From NCBI RefSeq assembly GCF_014655295.1, contig NZ_BNBI01000001.1, positions 806,001 to 870,000 on the forward strand: a stretch of DNA of 64,000 bases, written 5' to 3'. The stretch comes from Streptomyces fumanus. Lineage in GTDB: Bacteria; Actinomycetota; Actinomycetes; Streptomycetales; Streptomycetaceae. The translations under genes were made by a program, and so were the position numbers. The notes beneath the pieces were generated by a model that saw nothing but the letters and a program-made list of their open reading frames with translations, made no database searches and was not told the origin of the DNA. This document shows positions 23,567 through 32,832 of this stretch, piece by piece (position 1 is the first letter of the stretch; the number at the start of each line of letters is the position of its first letter).

Positions 23567-24034
23567 ATGAGCGAGCGACTCCAGCCCGGGGACACCGCCC
23601 CCGCCTTCACCCTCCCGGACGCCGACGGCAACGAGGTGTCCCTGGCCGACCACAAGGGCCGCAAGGTCATCGTCTACTTCTACCCCGCTGCCCTTACCCC
23701 CGGCTGCACCAAGCAGGCGTGCGACTTCACGGACAACCTCGACCTGCTGGCCGGCGCCGGCTACGACGTCCTCGGCATCTCCCCGGACAAGCCGGAGAAG
23801 CTGGCCAGGTTCCGCGACGCCGAGTCGCTGCGGGTCACCCTCCTCGCCGACCCCGACAAGAAGGTCCTCGACGCGTACGGCGCCTTCGGCGAGAAGAAGA
23901 ACTACGGCCGGACGTACCAGGGCGTCATCCGCTCCACGATCGTCGTCGACGAGGACGGCAAGGTGGAGCGCGCCCTCTACAACGTCCGCGCGACCGGCCA
24001 CGTAGCCAAGATCATCAAGGATCTGGGGATCTGA
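23567..24034 (+). CDS. bcp: Thioredoxin-dependent peroxiredoxin, Bcp/PrxQ type
   Basis: The 155-residue enzyme has DTAPAFTLPDADGNEVSLAD, then YFYPAALTPGCTKQACDFTD. Cys47 is the peroxidatic cysteine in the TPGCT motif (TPxxT/C pattern), and Cys52 five residues later is the PrxQ-type resolving cysteine. Later segments GISPDKPEKLARF, LADPDKKVLDAYGAF and GVIRSTIVVDEDGKV are typical. It reduces H2O2 and organic peroxides. No Shine-Dalgarno sequence is present; TACGCT at 23555 ends 6 bases before the ATG, so the mRNA may be leaderless. Confidence 0.95.
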   Translation: MSERLQPGDTAPAFTLPDADGNEVSLADHKGRKVIVYFYPAALTPGCTKQACDFTDNLDLLAGAGYDVLGISPDKPEKLARFRDAESLRVTLLADPDKKVLDAYGAFGEKKNYGRTYQGVIRSTIVVDEDGKVERALYNVRATGHVAKIIKDLGI

Positions 24035-24074
24035 GCCGCCCCGCCCGGGCCGCCCGGTACCATGAGGGGCACTC

Positions 24075-24158
24075 GCGGCGGTGGCGCAATGGCGACGCAG
24101 CAGACTTAGGATCTGTGGCCCTTGATCGGGCTTGAGGGTTCGAATCCCTTCCGCCGCA
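24075..24158 (+). tRNA. tRNA-Leu (anticodon UAG)
   Basis: A class II tRNA. The acceptor stem is GCGGCGG (24075-24081) with CCGCCGC (24151-24157), and the discriminator is A. The anticodon stem is GCAGA/TCTGT with the loop CTTAGGA, giving TAG after U33. A long variable arm (GCCC/GGGC pairing) is followed by the T-loop TTCGAAT. The gene encodes only CC after the discriminator, not CCA. Confidence 0.95.
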
Positions 24159-24163
24159 CCGAG

Positions 24164-24197
24164 ACGGCCTGCGAATCCACGGTGATCCGCAGGCCGT
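24164..24197 (+). terminator. Terminator hairpin after tRNA-Leu
   Basis: Arms 24164-24173 (ACGGCCTGCG) and 24188-24197 are perfect complements; the hairpin begins 6 bases after the tRNA. It also lies just past the end of the convergent rdgB gene. Confidence 0.75.
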
Positions 24198-24210
24198 TGG
24201 TGTGTCCGCC

Positions 24211-24813
24211 TCAGCCCAGCAGTTCCCGTACCACCGGCACCAGCGCGCGGAACGCCTTGCCCCGGTGGCTGATCGCGTTCTTCTCCTCGGCGGTCAGCTC
24301 CGCGCAGGTGCGGGTCTCGCCCTCCGGCTGGAGGATCGGGTCGTAGCCGAAGCCGCCGGTACCGGCCGGCGCTCGGCGCAGGGTGCCCGGGAGGTGGCCC
24401 TCGACCACGCGTTCGGTGCCGTCGGGCAGGGCCAGGGCCGCCGCGCAGGCGAAGGAGGCGCCGCGGTGCTCGTCGGCGATGTCGGAGAGCTGGGCGAGGA
24501 GCAGGTCGAGGTTGGCCCGGTCGTCGCCGTGGCGGCCGGCCCAGCGGGCGGAGAAGATGCCGGGCGCGCCGTTCATGACGTCGACGCAGAGGCCGGAGTC
24601 GTCGGCGACGGCGGGCAGGCCGGTGGCCCGGGCGAGGGCGTGCGCCTTGAGCAGGGCGTTCTCCGCGAAGGTGACGCCGGTCTCCTTGACGTCGGGGATG
24701 CCGGGATAGGCGTCGGCGCCGATCAGTTCGTGGGGCAGTCCGGCGTCGGCGAGGATGGCGCGGAGTTCGGTGATCTTCCCGGCGTTGCGGGTGGCGAGGA
24801 TCAGGCGGGTCAT
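24211..24813 (-). CDS. rdgB: XTP/dITP diphosphatase (RdgB/HAM1 family)
   Basis: The 200-residue enzyme has ILATRNAGKITELRAIL (substrate lysine region), ETGVTFAENALLKAHALA, VADDSGLCVDVMNGAPGIFS (metal-binding DDSGL) and ARWAGRHGDDRAN, then GTGGFGYDPILQP and SHRGKAF near the end. These are the standard motifs of HAM1 pyrophosphatases, which hydrolyse non-canonical purine triphosphates (XTP, ITP, dITP) to monophosphates and so protect DNA and RNA. It follows rph on the same strand, the usual actinobacterial neighbour, with a lipoprotein gene between them. Confidence 0.95.
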   Translation of the reverse strand: MTRLILATRNAGKITELRAILADAGLPHELIGADAYPGIPDVKETGVTFAENALLKAHALARATGLPAVADDSGLCVDVMNGAPGIFSARWAGRHGDDRANLDLLLAQLSDIADEHRGASFACAAALALPDGTERVVEGHLPGTLRRAPAGTGGFGYDPILQPEGETRTCAELTAEEKNAISHRGKAFRALVPVVRELLG

Positions 24814-24859
24814 GGGGTCCAGTCTCCCAGGCGGAACGGACGGCTCCGCTACCGCCCGG

Positions 24860-25258
24860 TCAGGGCGTGCAGACCTTGGTCAGTTCGCCGGCCGCGTCGG
24901 TGACAGGGCTGATGTCGGGGGTGGCGTCGCCGTTCTCGATGGCGGTGCGGACGTTCTCCACGGCCCGGCCGAGGTCGTCGACGGCCTGGTCCACGTCGGT
25001 GTCGTCGGTCTTGTCGCCGATCTTGTCGAGGTCGTCCTCGATGGTGTCGAGGGAGTCCCGCAGTTCGGCCGGGTCGTCGGCGGCTTCGACGGCCTGCTGG
25101 AGGGCGGTGACGCTGTCGGCGATGGCGTCGGCGGTCTGGACGCAGTCCAGTGCCCGGTCGACGGCGTCGCAGCCGGTGGCGAGCGCGGCGGTCAGACCGG
25201 CGGCCGCGAGGGCGGCGGCGACGGCGGTACGACGGCTGCGGCGTCGGGTCCTGGCCAT
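24860..25258 (-). CDS. Putative secreted lipoprotein, unknown function
   Basis: The 132-residue protein starts at ATG 25258 with GGGAGG. A twin-arginine-like basic start (RTRRRSRRTAVAAALAAAGL) leads to a hydrophobic segment ending LATGC, a relaxed lipobox with Cys30. The mature part is an acidic helical domain (ADDPAELRDSLDTIEDDLDK, DDLGRAVENVRTAIENG) with cysteines near its start and end (LDCVQ and the C-terminal VCTP) that could form a disulfide. I do not recognise the family. It is placed between rph and rdgB and may be cotranscribed with them. Confidence 0.75.
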   Translation of the reverse strand: MARTRRRSRRTAVAAALAAAGLTAALATGCDAVDRALDCVQTADAIADSVTALQQAVEAADDPAELRDSLDTIEDDLDKIGDKTDDTDVDQAVDDLGRAVENVRTAIENGDATPDISPVTDAAGELTKVCTP

Positions 25259-25408
25259 GGGTGCGGTCCTCCCCTGGGGTCAGGGCCGGGCGGGCCCCTC
25301 GGTGCGGTGCGCCGGGCGTACGGCGGTGAGGCCGTACGCCCGTACCCCTAGGGACGCGGTGGCGGGCGGCGCAGTTGCGCGGTGCGGCGGCCGCGCTTTT
25401 CCGGGGCT

Positions 25409-26146
<738 letters not shown>

Positions 26147-26169
26147 GCCGGTGAGCCTATCGGCATGCG

Positions 26170-26204
26170 GAGGGGGTCCTTCCCGGGGCGGGAAGGACCC
26201 CCTC
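26170..26204 (-). terminator. 15-bp terminator hairpin after nagF
   Basis: Arms 26170-26184 and 26190-26204 are perfect complements (GAGGGGGTCCTTCCC and its reverse) with a 5-base loop. It lies 20 bases after the nagF stop codon and ends that transcript before rph. Confidence 0.85.
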
Positions 26205-26223
26205 GTACACGTGGGCGCGGGGC

Positions 26224-26457
26224 TCACATCATGTCTTCGATCTCCGCGGCGATCGGGTCGGCGTCGGTGCCGATGACGACCTGGATGGCGGTGCCCATCT
26301 TCACGACGCCGTGCGCGCCGGCGGCCTTGAGGGCGGCCTCGTCGACCAGCGAGGGGTCGTTGACCTCGGTACGGAGGCGGGTGATGCAGCCTTCGATCTC
26401 GTCGATGTTGTCGATGCCGCCGAGCCCGGCAACGATCTTCTCAGCCTTGCTGGCCAT
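26224..26457 (-). CDS. nagF: GlcNAc PTS enzyme IIB component (NagF)
   Basis: The 77-residue protein starts at ATG 26457 after GGGAG. It is a single EIIB domain: [19 protein letters not shown] contains the phosphorylated cysteine in the IxxCxTRLR motif ([14 protein letters not shown]), and [19 protein letters not shown] completes the fold. It passes phosphate from HPr/EIIA to incoming N-acetylglucosamine on the EIIC permeases encoded next door. It is divergent from nagE1 and shares the dre site in the 176-bp gap, so both are expected to be under DasR. Confidence 0.92.
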   Translation of the reverse strand: MASKAEKIVAGLGGIDNIDEIEGCITRLRTEVNDPSLVDEAALKAAGAHGVVKMGTAIQVVIGTDADPIAAEIEDMM

Positions 26458-26574
26458 GTTCTTTCTCCCTGATCCGAACCGCTTTGTCGCAGTAACCCAC
26501 AGTTGGCCCATCTTCGCGAGCGGTCATGCGGTCGGTACCGAATGATGGCGTCACGACAGCGGAACCGTCCGCCA

Positions 26575-26590
26575 ACTGGTCTACACCACC
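26575..26590 (+). promoter_or_regulatory. DasR-responsive element (dre) between nagF and nagE1
   Basis: ACTGGTCTACACCACC matches the dre consensus ACTGGTCTAGACCACT at 14 of 16 positions. It lies 44 bases before the nagE1 start. DasR, a GntR regulator, represses GlcNAc uptake and is released by GlcN-6-phosphate. Confidence 0.88.
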
Positions 26591-26633
26591 GCGGGGACGG
26601 CCGCCAAACCGCCTCCCCCGCCAAGGAGACCGG

Positions 26634-27923
26634 ATGAGTGCCGACCGCCCGGCCAGTCCCGCCCGGGCCCGCTTCCAGGGTCTGTTCCAAGGGCTCCAGA
26701 AGATGGGGCGCAGTCTGCAGTTGCCGATCGCGGTGCTGCCGGCGGCGGGCATCCTCAACCGGCTGGGGCAGCCGGACGTGTTCGGCGCCGACGGGCTGGG
26801 CTGGACCGATGTCTCGAAGGTGATGACGGGCGCGGGCGGGGCGCTGCTGGACGGCTCGCTGGGGCTGCCGCTGCTGTTCTGCGTGGGCGTGGCCATCGGA
26901 ATGGCGAAGAAGGCGGACGGGTCGACGGCGCTGGCGGCGGTGGCGGGGTTCCTCGTCTACTTCAACGTGCTGCGGCAGTTCCCGGAGGACTGCCCGGCGG
27001 GGTCGAAGGCGGTGCCGCAGGTGGGCTGCCGGCTCGCCGACGGGTCGGTGACGGCGTTCACGTACCAGAACCCGGGGGTGTTCGGCGGGATCGTGATGGG
27101 CCTGCTGGCGGCGTACTTCTGGCGGCGGTTCCACCGGACGAAGCTGGTGGACTGGCTGGGGTTCTTCAACGGGCGGCGGCTGGTGCCGATCCTCATGGCG
27201 TTCGTGGCGATCGCGTTCGCGGCGCTGTGCCTGTGGGTGTGGCCGCCGGTCGGGGACGCGCTGGAGAGCTTCAGCGACTGGCTGACGGAGATCGGGGCGT
27301 GGGGCGCCGGGGTGTTCGGGCTGGCGAACCGGGCGCTGCTGGTGATCGGGCTGCACCAGTTCCTGAACGTGCCGATGTGGTTCCAGTTCGGCAGTTACAC
27401 CAAGCCGGACGGCACGGTGGTGCACGGCGACATCAACATGTTCCTGGCCGGTGATCCGGACGCGGGCCAGTTCACCTCGGGCTTCTTCCCGATCATGATG
27501 TTCGCGCTGCCGGCCGCGGCGCTGGCCATCACGCACTGCGCCGAGCCTCACCGCCGCAAGGAGGTGGGCGGACTGATGCTGTCGGTGGCGCTGACGTCGT
27601 TCGTGACCGGCATCACCGAGCCGCTGGAGTACTCGTTCCTGTTCGTCGCGCCGGTGCTGTACGCCATCCACGCGGTGCTGACCGGGGTGTCGATGGCGGT
27701 GACCTGGGCGCTGGGGGTGAAGGACGGGTTCAGTTTCTCGGCGGGCCTGATCGACTACGTCATCAACTGGAACCTGGCGACCAGGCCCTGGCTGATCGTC
27801 CCGATCGGCCTGTGCTTCGCCGTCGTCTACTACGTCCTGTTCCGGTTCGCGATCCGGAAGTTCGACCTGAAGACGCCGGGGCGGGAGCCGGAGGAGGAGG
27901 TGGAGGACGTCACGAAGGGATAG
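26634..27923 (+). CDS. nagE1: GlcNAc PTS enzyme IIC permease (NagE1-like)
   Basis: The 429-residue permease starts at ATG 26634 after AAGGAG. It has about ten hydrophobic segments and the glucose-family EIIC motifs: GRSLQLPIAVLPAAGILNRL, MAKKADGSTALAAVAGFLVY, KLVDWLGFFNGRRLVPI, GLHQFLNVPMWFQFG, and the substrate/phosphorylation region SFVTGITEPLEYSFLFVAPV. The ITEPLEY motif is diagnostic. It imports N-acetylglucosamine with phosphorylation, using NagF as EIIB. An extra cysteine-containing segment of about 20 residues (FPEDCPAGSKAVPQVGC) distinguishes it from the neighbouring nagE2. Confidence 0.9.
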   Translation: MSADRPASPARARFQGLFQGLQKMGRSLQLPIAVLPAAGILNRLGQPDVFGADGLGWTDVSKVMTGAGGALLDGSLGLPLLFCVGVAIGMAKKADGSTALAAVAGFLVYFNVLRQFPEDCPAGSKAVPQVGCRLADGSVTAFTYQNPGVFGGIVMGLLAAYFWRRFHRTKLVDWLGFFNGRRLVPILMAFVAIAFAALCLWVWPPVGDALESFSDWLTEIGAWGAGVFGLANRALLVIGLHQFLNVPMWFQFGSYTKPDGTVVHGDINMFLAGDPDAGQFTSGFFPIMMFALPAAALAITHCAEPHRRKEVGGLMLSVALTSFVTGITEPLEYSFLFVAPVLYAIHAVLTGVSMAVTWALGVKDGFSFSAGLIDYVINWNLATRPWLIVPIGLCFAVVYYVLFRFAIRKFDLKTPGREPEEEVEDVTKG

Positions 27924-27963
27924 CGGAACCGAGGGTTCCTTATGCCGCCTTCATCGTGCTACA

Positions 27964-27996
27964 ACAGGTCTACACCACTGAGTGGTGTAGACCACC
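27964..27996 (+). promoter_or_regulatory. Double dre site (27-bp palindrome) upstream of nagE2
   Basis: ACAGGTCTACACCACT (27964-27979, 14/16 to consensus) and AGTGGTGTAGACCACC (27981-27996, 13/16) are one base apart and inverted. Together 27967-27993 form a perfect 13-bp inverted repeat with a single central base. They end 21 bases before the nagE2 ATG. Confidence 0.88.
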
Positions 27997-28017
27997 ACCC
28001 GATGGAGGAAACGTAAC

Positions 28018-29268
28018 ATGAGCACCGCCACCGCATCGGCGGCCCCCGCAAAGAAGCGGGGATCGGGCCTGTTCCAGGGCCTGCAGAAGGTCGGACGCAG
28101 CCTACAGCTCCCGATCGCGGTACTCCCGGCCGCCGGCATCATGGTCCGCCTCGGCCAGGACGACATCTTCGGCAAGGACGGCCTGGGCTGGGACAAGGTC
28201 GCCGCCGTCTTCAACAACGCGGGCGGTGCGCTGACCGGTTCGCTGCCGCTGCTGTTCTGCATAGGCGTGGCGATCGGGTTCGCGAAGAAGGCGGACGGCT
28301 CGACCGCGCTCGCCGCGGTGGTCGGCTTCCTGGTCTACAGCAAGGTGCTGGAGGCGTTCCCGGTCACCGAGGCGGTGGTCAAGGACGGCCCGGACGTCGC
28401 CGCGACGTACAACAACCCCGGGGTGCTCGGCGGCATCATCATGGGTCTGCTCGCCGCCGTGCTGTGGCAGCGCTACCACCGCAAGAAGCTGGTGGACTGG
28501 CTCGGCTTCTTCAACGGCCGCCGGCTGGTGCCGATCATCATGGCGTTCGTCGGCATCGTCGTGGGCGTCTTCTTCGGTCTGGTCTGGGAGCCCATCGGCG
28601 AGGCCATCTCCAGCTTCGGCGAGTGGATGACCGGCCTGGGCGCGGGCGGCGCGGCCCTGTTCGGCGCGGTCAACCGCGGTCTGATCCCGATCGGCATGCA
28701 CCAGTTCGTCAACACGGTGGCCTGGTTCCAGCTCGGTGACTTCAAGGACGCCTCGGGCGAGATCGTGCACGGCGACATCACCCGCTTCCTGGCCGGTGAC
28801 CCCTCCGCCGGCATCTTCCAGTCCGGCTTCTTCCCGATCATGATGTTCGGTCTGCCGGCCGCCGCGATCGCCATCGCGCACTGCGCCCGCCCCGAGCGCC
28901 GCAAGGCCGTGATGGGCATGATGATCTCGCTGGCGGCGACCTCGTTCGTCACCGGTGTGACCGAGCCGATCGAGTTCTCGTTCATGTTCATCGCGCCGCT
29001 GCTGTACGTGCTGCACGCGGTGCTCACCGCGGTGTCGATGGCGGTGACCTGGGGCCTGGGTGTGCACGCCGGCTTCAACTTCTCGGCCGGGTTCATCGAC
29101 TACGCCCTCAACTGGCACCTGGCGACCAAGCCGTGGCTGATCATCCCGATCGGCCTGGTCTTCGCGGCCCTCTACTACGTGGTGTTCCGCTTCGCCATCC
29201 TCAAGTTCGACCTGAAGACCCCGGGCCGCGAACCCGAGGAGGAGGTCGAGGACCTCACGAAGGCGTGA
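28018..29268 (+). CDS. nagE2: GlcNAc PTS enzyme IIC permease (NagE2-like)
   Basis: The 416-residue permease starts at ATG 28018 after GGAGGAA. It is a close homologue of the preceding gene (GLQKVGRSLQLPIAVLPAAG, FAKKADGSTALAAVVGFLVY, KLVDWLGFFNGRRLVPIIM, SFVTGVTEPIEFSFMFIAPL, GREPEEEVEDLTKA), so the pair is a tandem duplication. In S. coelicolor the gene in this position is the main GlcNAc permease, repressed by DasR. The double dre site just upstream agrees with that. It has no EIIB domain of its own and must use NagF. Confidence 0.92.
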   Translation: MSTATASAAPAKKRGSGLFQGLQKVGRSLQLPIAVLPAAGIMVRLGQDDIFGKDGLGWDKVAAVFNNAGGALTGSLPLLFCIGVAIGFAKKADGSTALAAVVGFLVYSKVLEAFPVTEAVVKDGPDVAATYNNPGVLGGIIMGLLAAVLWQRYHRKKLVDWLGFFNGRRLVPIIMAFVGIVVGVFFGLVWEPIGEAISSFGEWMTGLGAGGAALFGAVNRGLIPIGMHQFVNTVAWFQLGDFKDASGEIVHGDITRFLAGDPSAGIFQSGFFPIMMFGLPAAAIAIAHCARPERRKAVMGMMISLAATSFVTGVTEPIEFSFMFIAPLLYVLHAVLTAVSMAVTWGLGVHAGFNFSAGFIDYALNWHLATKPWLIIPIGLVFAALYYVVFRFAILKFDLKTPGREPEEEVEDLTKA

Positions 29269-29291
29269 GACTCCCTCGCCGCACGGCATGA

Positions 29292-29328
29292 CGAAGGCCC
29301 CGGAACCGGGTGGGTTCCGGGGCCTTCG
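29292..29328 (+). terminator. 16-bp terminator hairpin after nagE2
   Basis: Arms 29292-29307 and 29313-29328 are perfect 16-bp complements with a 5-base loop. It stands between the convergent nagE2 and metallo-hydrolase genes and can serve both. Confidence 0.85.
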
Positions 29329-29339
29329 CGCGTGCGGGC

Positions 29340-30092
29340 TCAGATCTCGTACGTCGCTCCCGGCGCGGCCAGGGTCACCGGGCCGTCGAAGACCTCGCGG
29401 GCGTCGGTGAGGTTGGTGCGCGGGTCGGTCCACGGGGGGATGTGGGTGAGCACCAGGCGCCGGGCGCCGGCCCGGGCGGCGGTCTGGCCGGCCTCGCGTC
29501 CGTTGAGGTGGAGGTCGGGGATCGCCTCCTTGCCGTGGGTGAAGGCGGCCTCGCACAGGAACAGGTCGCTGTCGCGGGCGAGTTCGTCCAGCGTGGGCGT
29601 GACCCCGGTGTCGCCGGAGTAGGTCAGCGACCGCCCGGCGTGCTCGACGCGGATGCCGTACGCCTCGACGGGGTGCGCGACCAGGTCGGTGTGCACGGTG
29701 AACGGGCCGATCTCGAAGGTGCCCGGCTTGACCGTGTGGAAGTCGAAGACCTCGCTCATGGAGGAGGCGGTGGGGGTGTCGGCGTAGGCGGTGGTGAGCC
29801 GGTGTTCGGTGCCCTCGGGGCCGTAGACCGGGAGCGGGGCGCAGCGGCCGCCGTCGTGCCGGTAGTAGCGCGCCACGAAGTAGGCGCACATGTCGATGCA
29901 GTGGTCGGCGTGCAGATGGCTGAGGAAAATCGCGTCGAGGTCGTAGAGACCGCAGTGGCGCTGCAGCTCGCCCAGGGCGCCGTTGCCCATGTCGAGGAGC
30001 AGCCGGAAGCCGTCGGCCTCGACGAGGTAGCTCGAACAGGCCGATTCCGCGGACGGGAACGACCCCGAGCAGCCGACGACGGTGAGCTTCAT
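29340..30092 (-). CDS. MBL-fold metallo-hydrolase (RNase Z-like)
   Basis: The 250-residue enzyme (ATG 30092, GGAGG upstream) has a metallo-beta-lactamase fold: MKLTVVGCSGSFPSAESACS, LLDMGNGALGELQR, the zinc motif SHLHADHCIDMC (HxHxDH), VYGPEGTEHRL, LTYSGDTGVTPTLDELARDS (third ligand Asp), and LVLTHIPPW (final His). This arrangement is the RNase Z/ElaC and cyclic-nucleotide phosphodiesterase branch. The exact substrate is not clear; such genes are annotated as MBL-fold hydrolases in actinomycetes. It may belong with the downstream cysteine genes only by proximity. Confidence 0.88.
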   Translation of the reverse strand: MKLTVVGCSGSFPSAESACSSYLVEADGFRLLLDMGNGALGELQRHCGLYDLDAIFLSHLHADHCIDMCAYFVARYYRHDGGRCAPLPVYGPEGTEHRLTTAYADTPTASSMSEVFDFHTVKPGTFEIGPFTVHTDLVAHPVEAYGIRVEHAGRSLTYSGDTGVTPTLDELARDSDLFLCEAAFTHGKEAIPDLHLNGREAGQTAARAGARRLVLTHIPPWTDPRTNLTDAREVFDGPVTLAAPGATYEI

Positions 30093-30295
30093 GGAGCAGA
30101 AACCTCCGCTGGCGGATGAGGAGAGACGGGGGTCGTGCGGTCCGTCGAGCGTAAGGCGCAAAACCTCGGGTCGCTCCTCCGCCAGGGGCCGTTGTGGGCG
30201 AACTCACCTGTGGTGTCACCGGTTCGGCTGGAAGCGGGGCGTGTGGGGTCGGGATAGGGGCGCGCGGCGGTGGCGCGCGCCGGTAACGTCGCCGT

Positions 30296-30751
30296 ATGGA
30301 CACGTCATGGTGGCTGGTGCTCGCGGCCGTGGTCCTGCTCGGGCTCGTCGCCACGCTCGTCGACGGATGGGGCCGGAGCGGGCGGCCGGGCGGGCGGCGG
30401 CGTCCGCCGGGCCGGCCCGGGGGGCGCGGCGGGCGGGCGGTGCGGCCTCGGCCGGCGGAGATCTGGTGGGCGAACGTGCCGTACGAGGACACGGAGGGCG
30501 CGAAGGACCGGCCGTGTCTGGTGGTCGCGGTGCGCGGGCGGCGGGTGACCGTGGTGAAGATCACCAGCCGGTACCGGGACGGCCGCTCGGGGGTGATCCC
30601 GCTGCCGCCGGGCTCGGTCGGGGACGCGCGGGGGCGGGCGAGCTTCCTGGAGACGGAGGAGCTGCGGGAGGTCCCGGTGCGGGAGTTCCGCCGCCGGGTG
30701 GGTGTGGTGGACCCGGTCCTGTGGGACCAGGTCCGTCACCTGGCGACGTAG
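30296..30751 (+). CDS. PemK/MazF-like protein with N-terminal membrane anchor
   Basis: The 151-residue protein begins with a hydrophobic helix (TSWWLVLAAVVLLGLVATLV), then a Gly/Arg/Pro linker, then a PemK/MazF-like domain from about residue 52: EIWWANVPYEDTEGAKDRPC, LVVAVRGRRVTVVKITSRYR and GVIPLPPGSV. MazF-family enzymes are mRNA endonucleases of toxin-antitoxin systems, but the membrane anchor and the absence of an antitoxin gene nearby are unusual, so a housekeeping role is possible. No ribosome-binding site is visible; TAACGT ends 6 bases before the ATG, suggesting a leaderless mRNA. Confidence 0.8.
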   Translation: MDTSWWLVLAAVVLLGLVATLVDGWGRSGRPGGRRRPPGRPGGRGGRAVRPRPAEIWWANVPYEDTEGAKDRPCLVVAVRGRRVTVVKITSRYRDGRSGVIPLPPGSVGDARGRASFLETEELREVPVREFRRRVGVVDPVLWDQVRHLAT

Positions 30752-30769
30752 CGGAGCGGGGCGGGGCGG

Positions 30770-32004
<1,235 letters not shown>

Positions 32005-32098
32005 GGCTGAGGGCTCCTGTCGGAAGATGTCGTGGGTTCTTCGGGCGCGCGGGACGGCACGCCGCTGCGCACGGCGGTACGGCGGCGGCGCCGCGGGT

Positions 32099-32194
32099 TC
32101 AACAGATGGCGCTGGCGAGCCTGCACAGGTCGACGTGCAGCTTCGCCACGAGCAGTGCGCCCGGCGTCTTCTCGCTCACGTCGTGGAGAACCAT
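32099..32194 (-). CDS. Leader peptide upstream of cysO, 31 residues, C-terminal Cys
   Basis: A small reading frame from ATG 32194 to the stop at 32099 encodes 31 residues ending HVDLCRLASAIC. I recognise this ending from short Streptomyces peptides found ahead of sulfur-metabolism genes. The terminal Cys codon, 94 bases upstream of cysO, and an internal Cys suggest translation-coupled sensing of cysteinyl-tRNA (attenuation). It is too short to have an enzymatic role. GC-rich inverted segments lie between it and cysO, but I could not define an exact antiterminator. Confidence 0.75.
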   Translation of the reverse strand: MVLHDVSEKTPGALLVAKLHVDLCRLASAIC

Positions 32195-32277
32195 GGACTC
32201 ATCGTATCGATTCCCGGTCCGGGTTCTGGAAGGTGATCTCACCCTTCGGACGTTGTTCATCCGCAGGACGAGACGCG

Positions 32278-32325
32278 CCAGTACAGGGCCGCCTCCGGGA
32301 GCCAGTACGGGGCCGCCTCCGGGAG
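32278..32325. repeat. 24-bp direct repeat, two copies, at the end of mec
   Basis: 32278-32301 and 32302-32325 differ at one base; each starts CCAGTAC and continues GGGCCGCCTCCGGGAG. They abut the mec stop codon, and a short variant of the same motif occurs in the end of mec itself (TCAGTACGCCTC). Confidence 0.85.
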
Positions 32326-32327
32326 TC

Positions 32328-32750
32328 TCAGTACGCCTCGACGACCTTCACTTCCTCCTCGGTGACCTCGCCCTCGACGATCCGGAAGGAGCGGAACTGG
32401 AAGTCGCCGGCGCCGTCGGTGTCGGCGGTGGAGACCAGCACGTAGTGAGCGCCGGGCTCGTTGGCGTAGGAGATGTCGGTGCGCGAGGGGTACGCCTCGG
32501 TGGCCGTGTGGGAGTGGTAGATGACCACGGGCTCCTCGTCGCGGTCGTCCATCTCCCGGTAGAGCTTGAGCAGATCCTGGGAGTCGAACTCGTAGAAGGT
32601 GGGCGAGCGGGCGGCGTTCAGCATGGGGATGAACCGCTCGGGGCGGCCCGCGCCGACGGGGCCGGCGACCACCCCGCACGCCTCGTCGGGGTGGTCCGCG
32701 CGGGCGTGCGCGACGATCTGGTCGTACAGGGCCTGGGTGATGGTCAGCAT
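32328..32750 (-). CDS. mec: Mec JAMM/MPN+ metalloprotease of cysteine synthesis
   Basis: The 140-residue protein carries the JAMM motif: Glu23 in HPDEACGVVAG, then YHSHTATEAYPSRTD with HxH and Asp ten residues later for zinc. In the mycobacterial pathway Mec releases cysteine from the CysO-cysteine adduct; here it may also remove the two residues after the GG of CysO. There is no Shine-Dalgarno sequence; TATCCT ends 7 bases upstream of the ATG, so the mRNA looks leaderless. A terminator hairpin from the permease lies 20 bases further upstream. Confidence 0.92.
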   Translation of the reverse strand: MLTITQALYDQIVAHARADHPDEACGVVAGPVGAGRPERFIPMLNAARSPTFYEFDSQDLLKLYREMDDRDEEPVVIYHSHTATEAYPSRTDISYANEPGAHYVLVSTADTDGAGDFQFRSFRIVEGEVTEEEVKVVEAY

Positions 32751-32770
32751 GGACAGCAGGATAAGCAGAG

Positions 32771-32807
32771 GGGCCGTCCCGTACCGATGGGTGGTACGGG
32801 ACGGCCC
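32771..32807 (-). terminator. 15-bp terminator hairpin after the amino-acid permease
   Basis: Arms 32771-32785 and 32793-32807 are perfect 15-bp complements (GGGCCGTCCCGTACC) around a 7-base loop. It separates the permease from mec on the minus strand. Confidence 0.85.
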
Positions 32808-32832
32808 ATATGCCGGACAGCGGACGGGTGGG

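Noticed and set aside
24075..24158. tRNA-Leu as the bldA gene (UUA decoder)
   Set aside because: The loop reads CTTAGGA, so the anticodon is UAG, not UAA.
24075..24210. An integrated element at tRNA-Leu
   Set aside because: There is no integrase gene nor a second copy of the tRNA 3' end nearby; a core gene (rdgB) follows directly.
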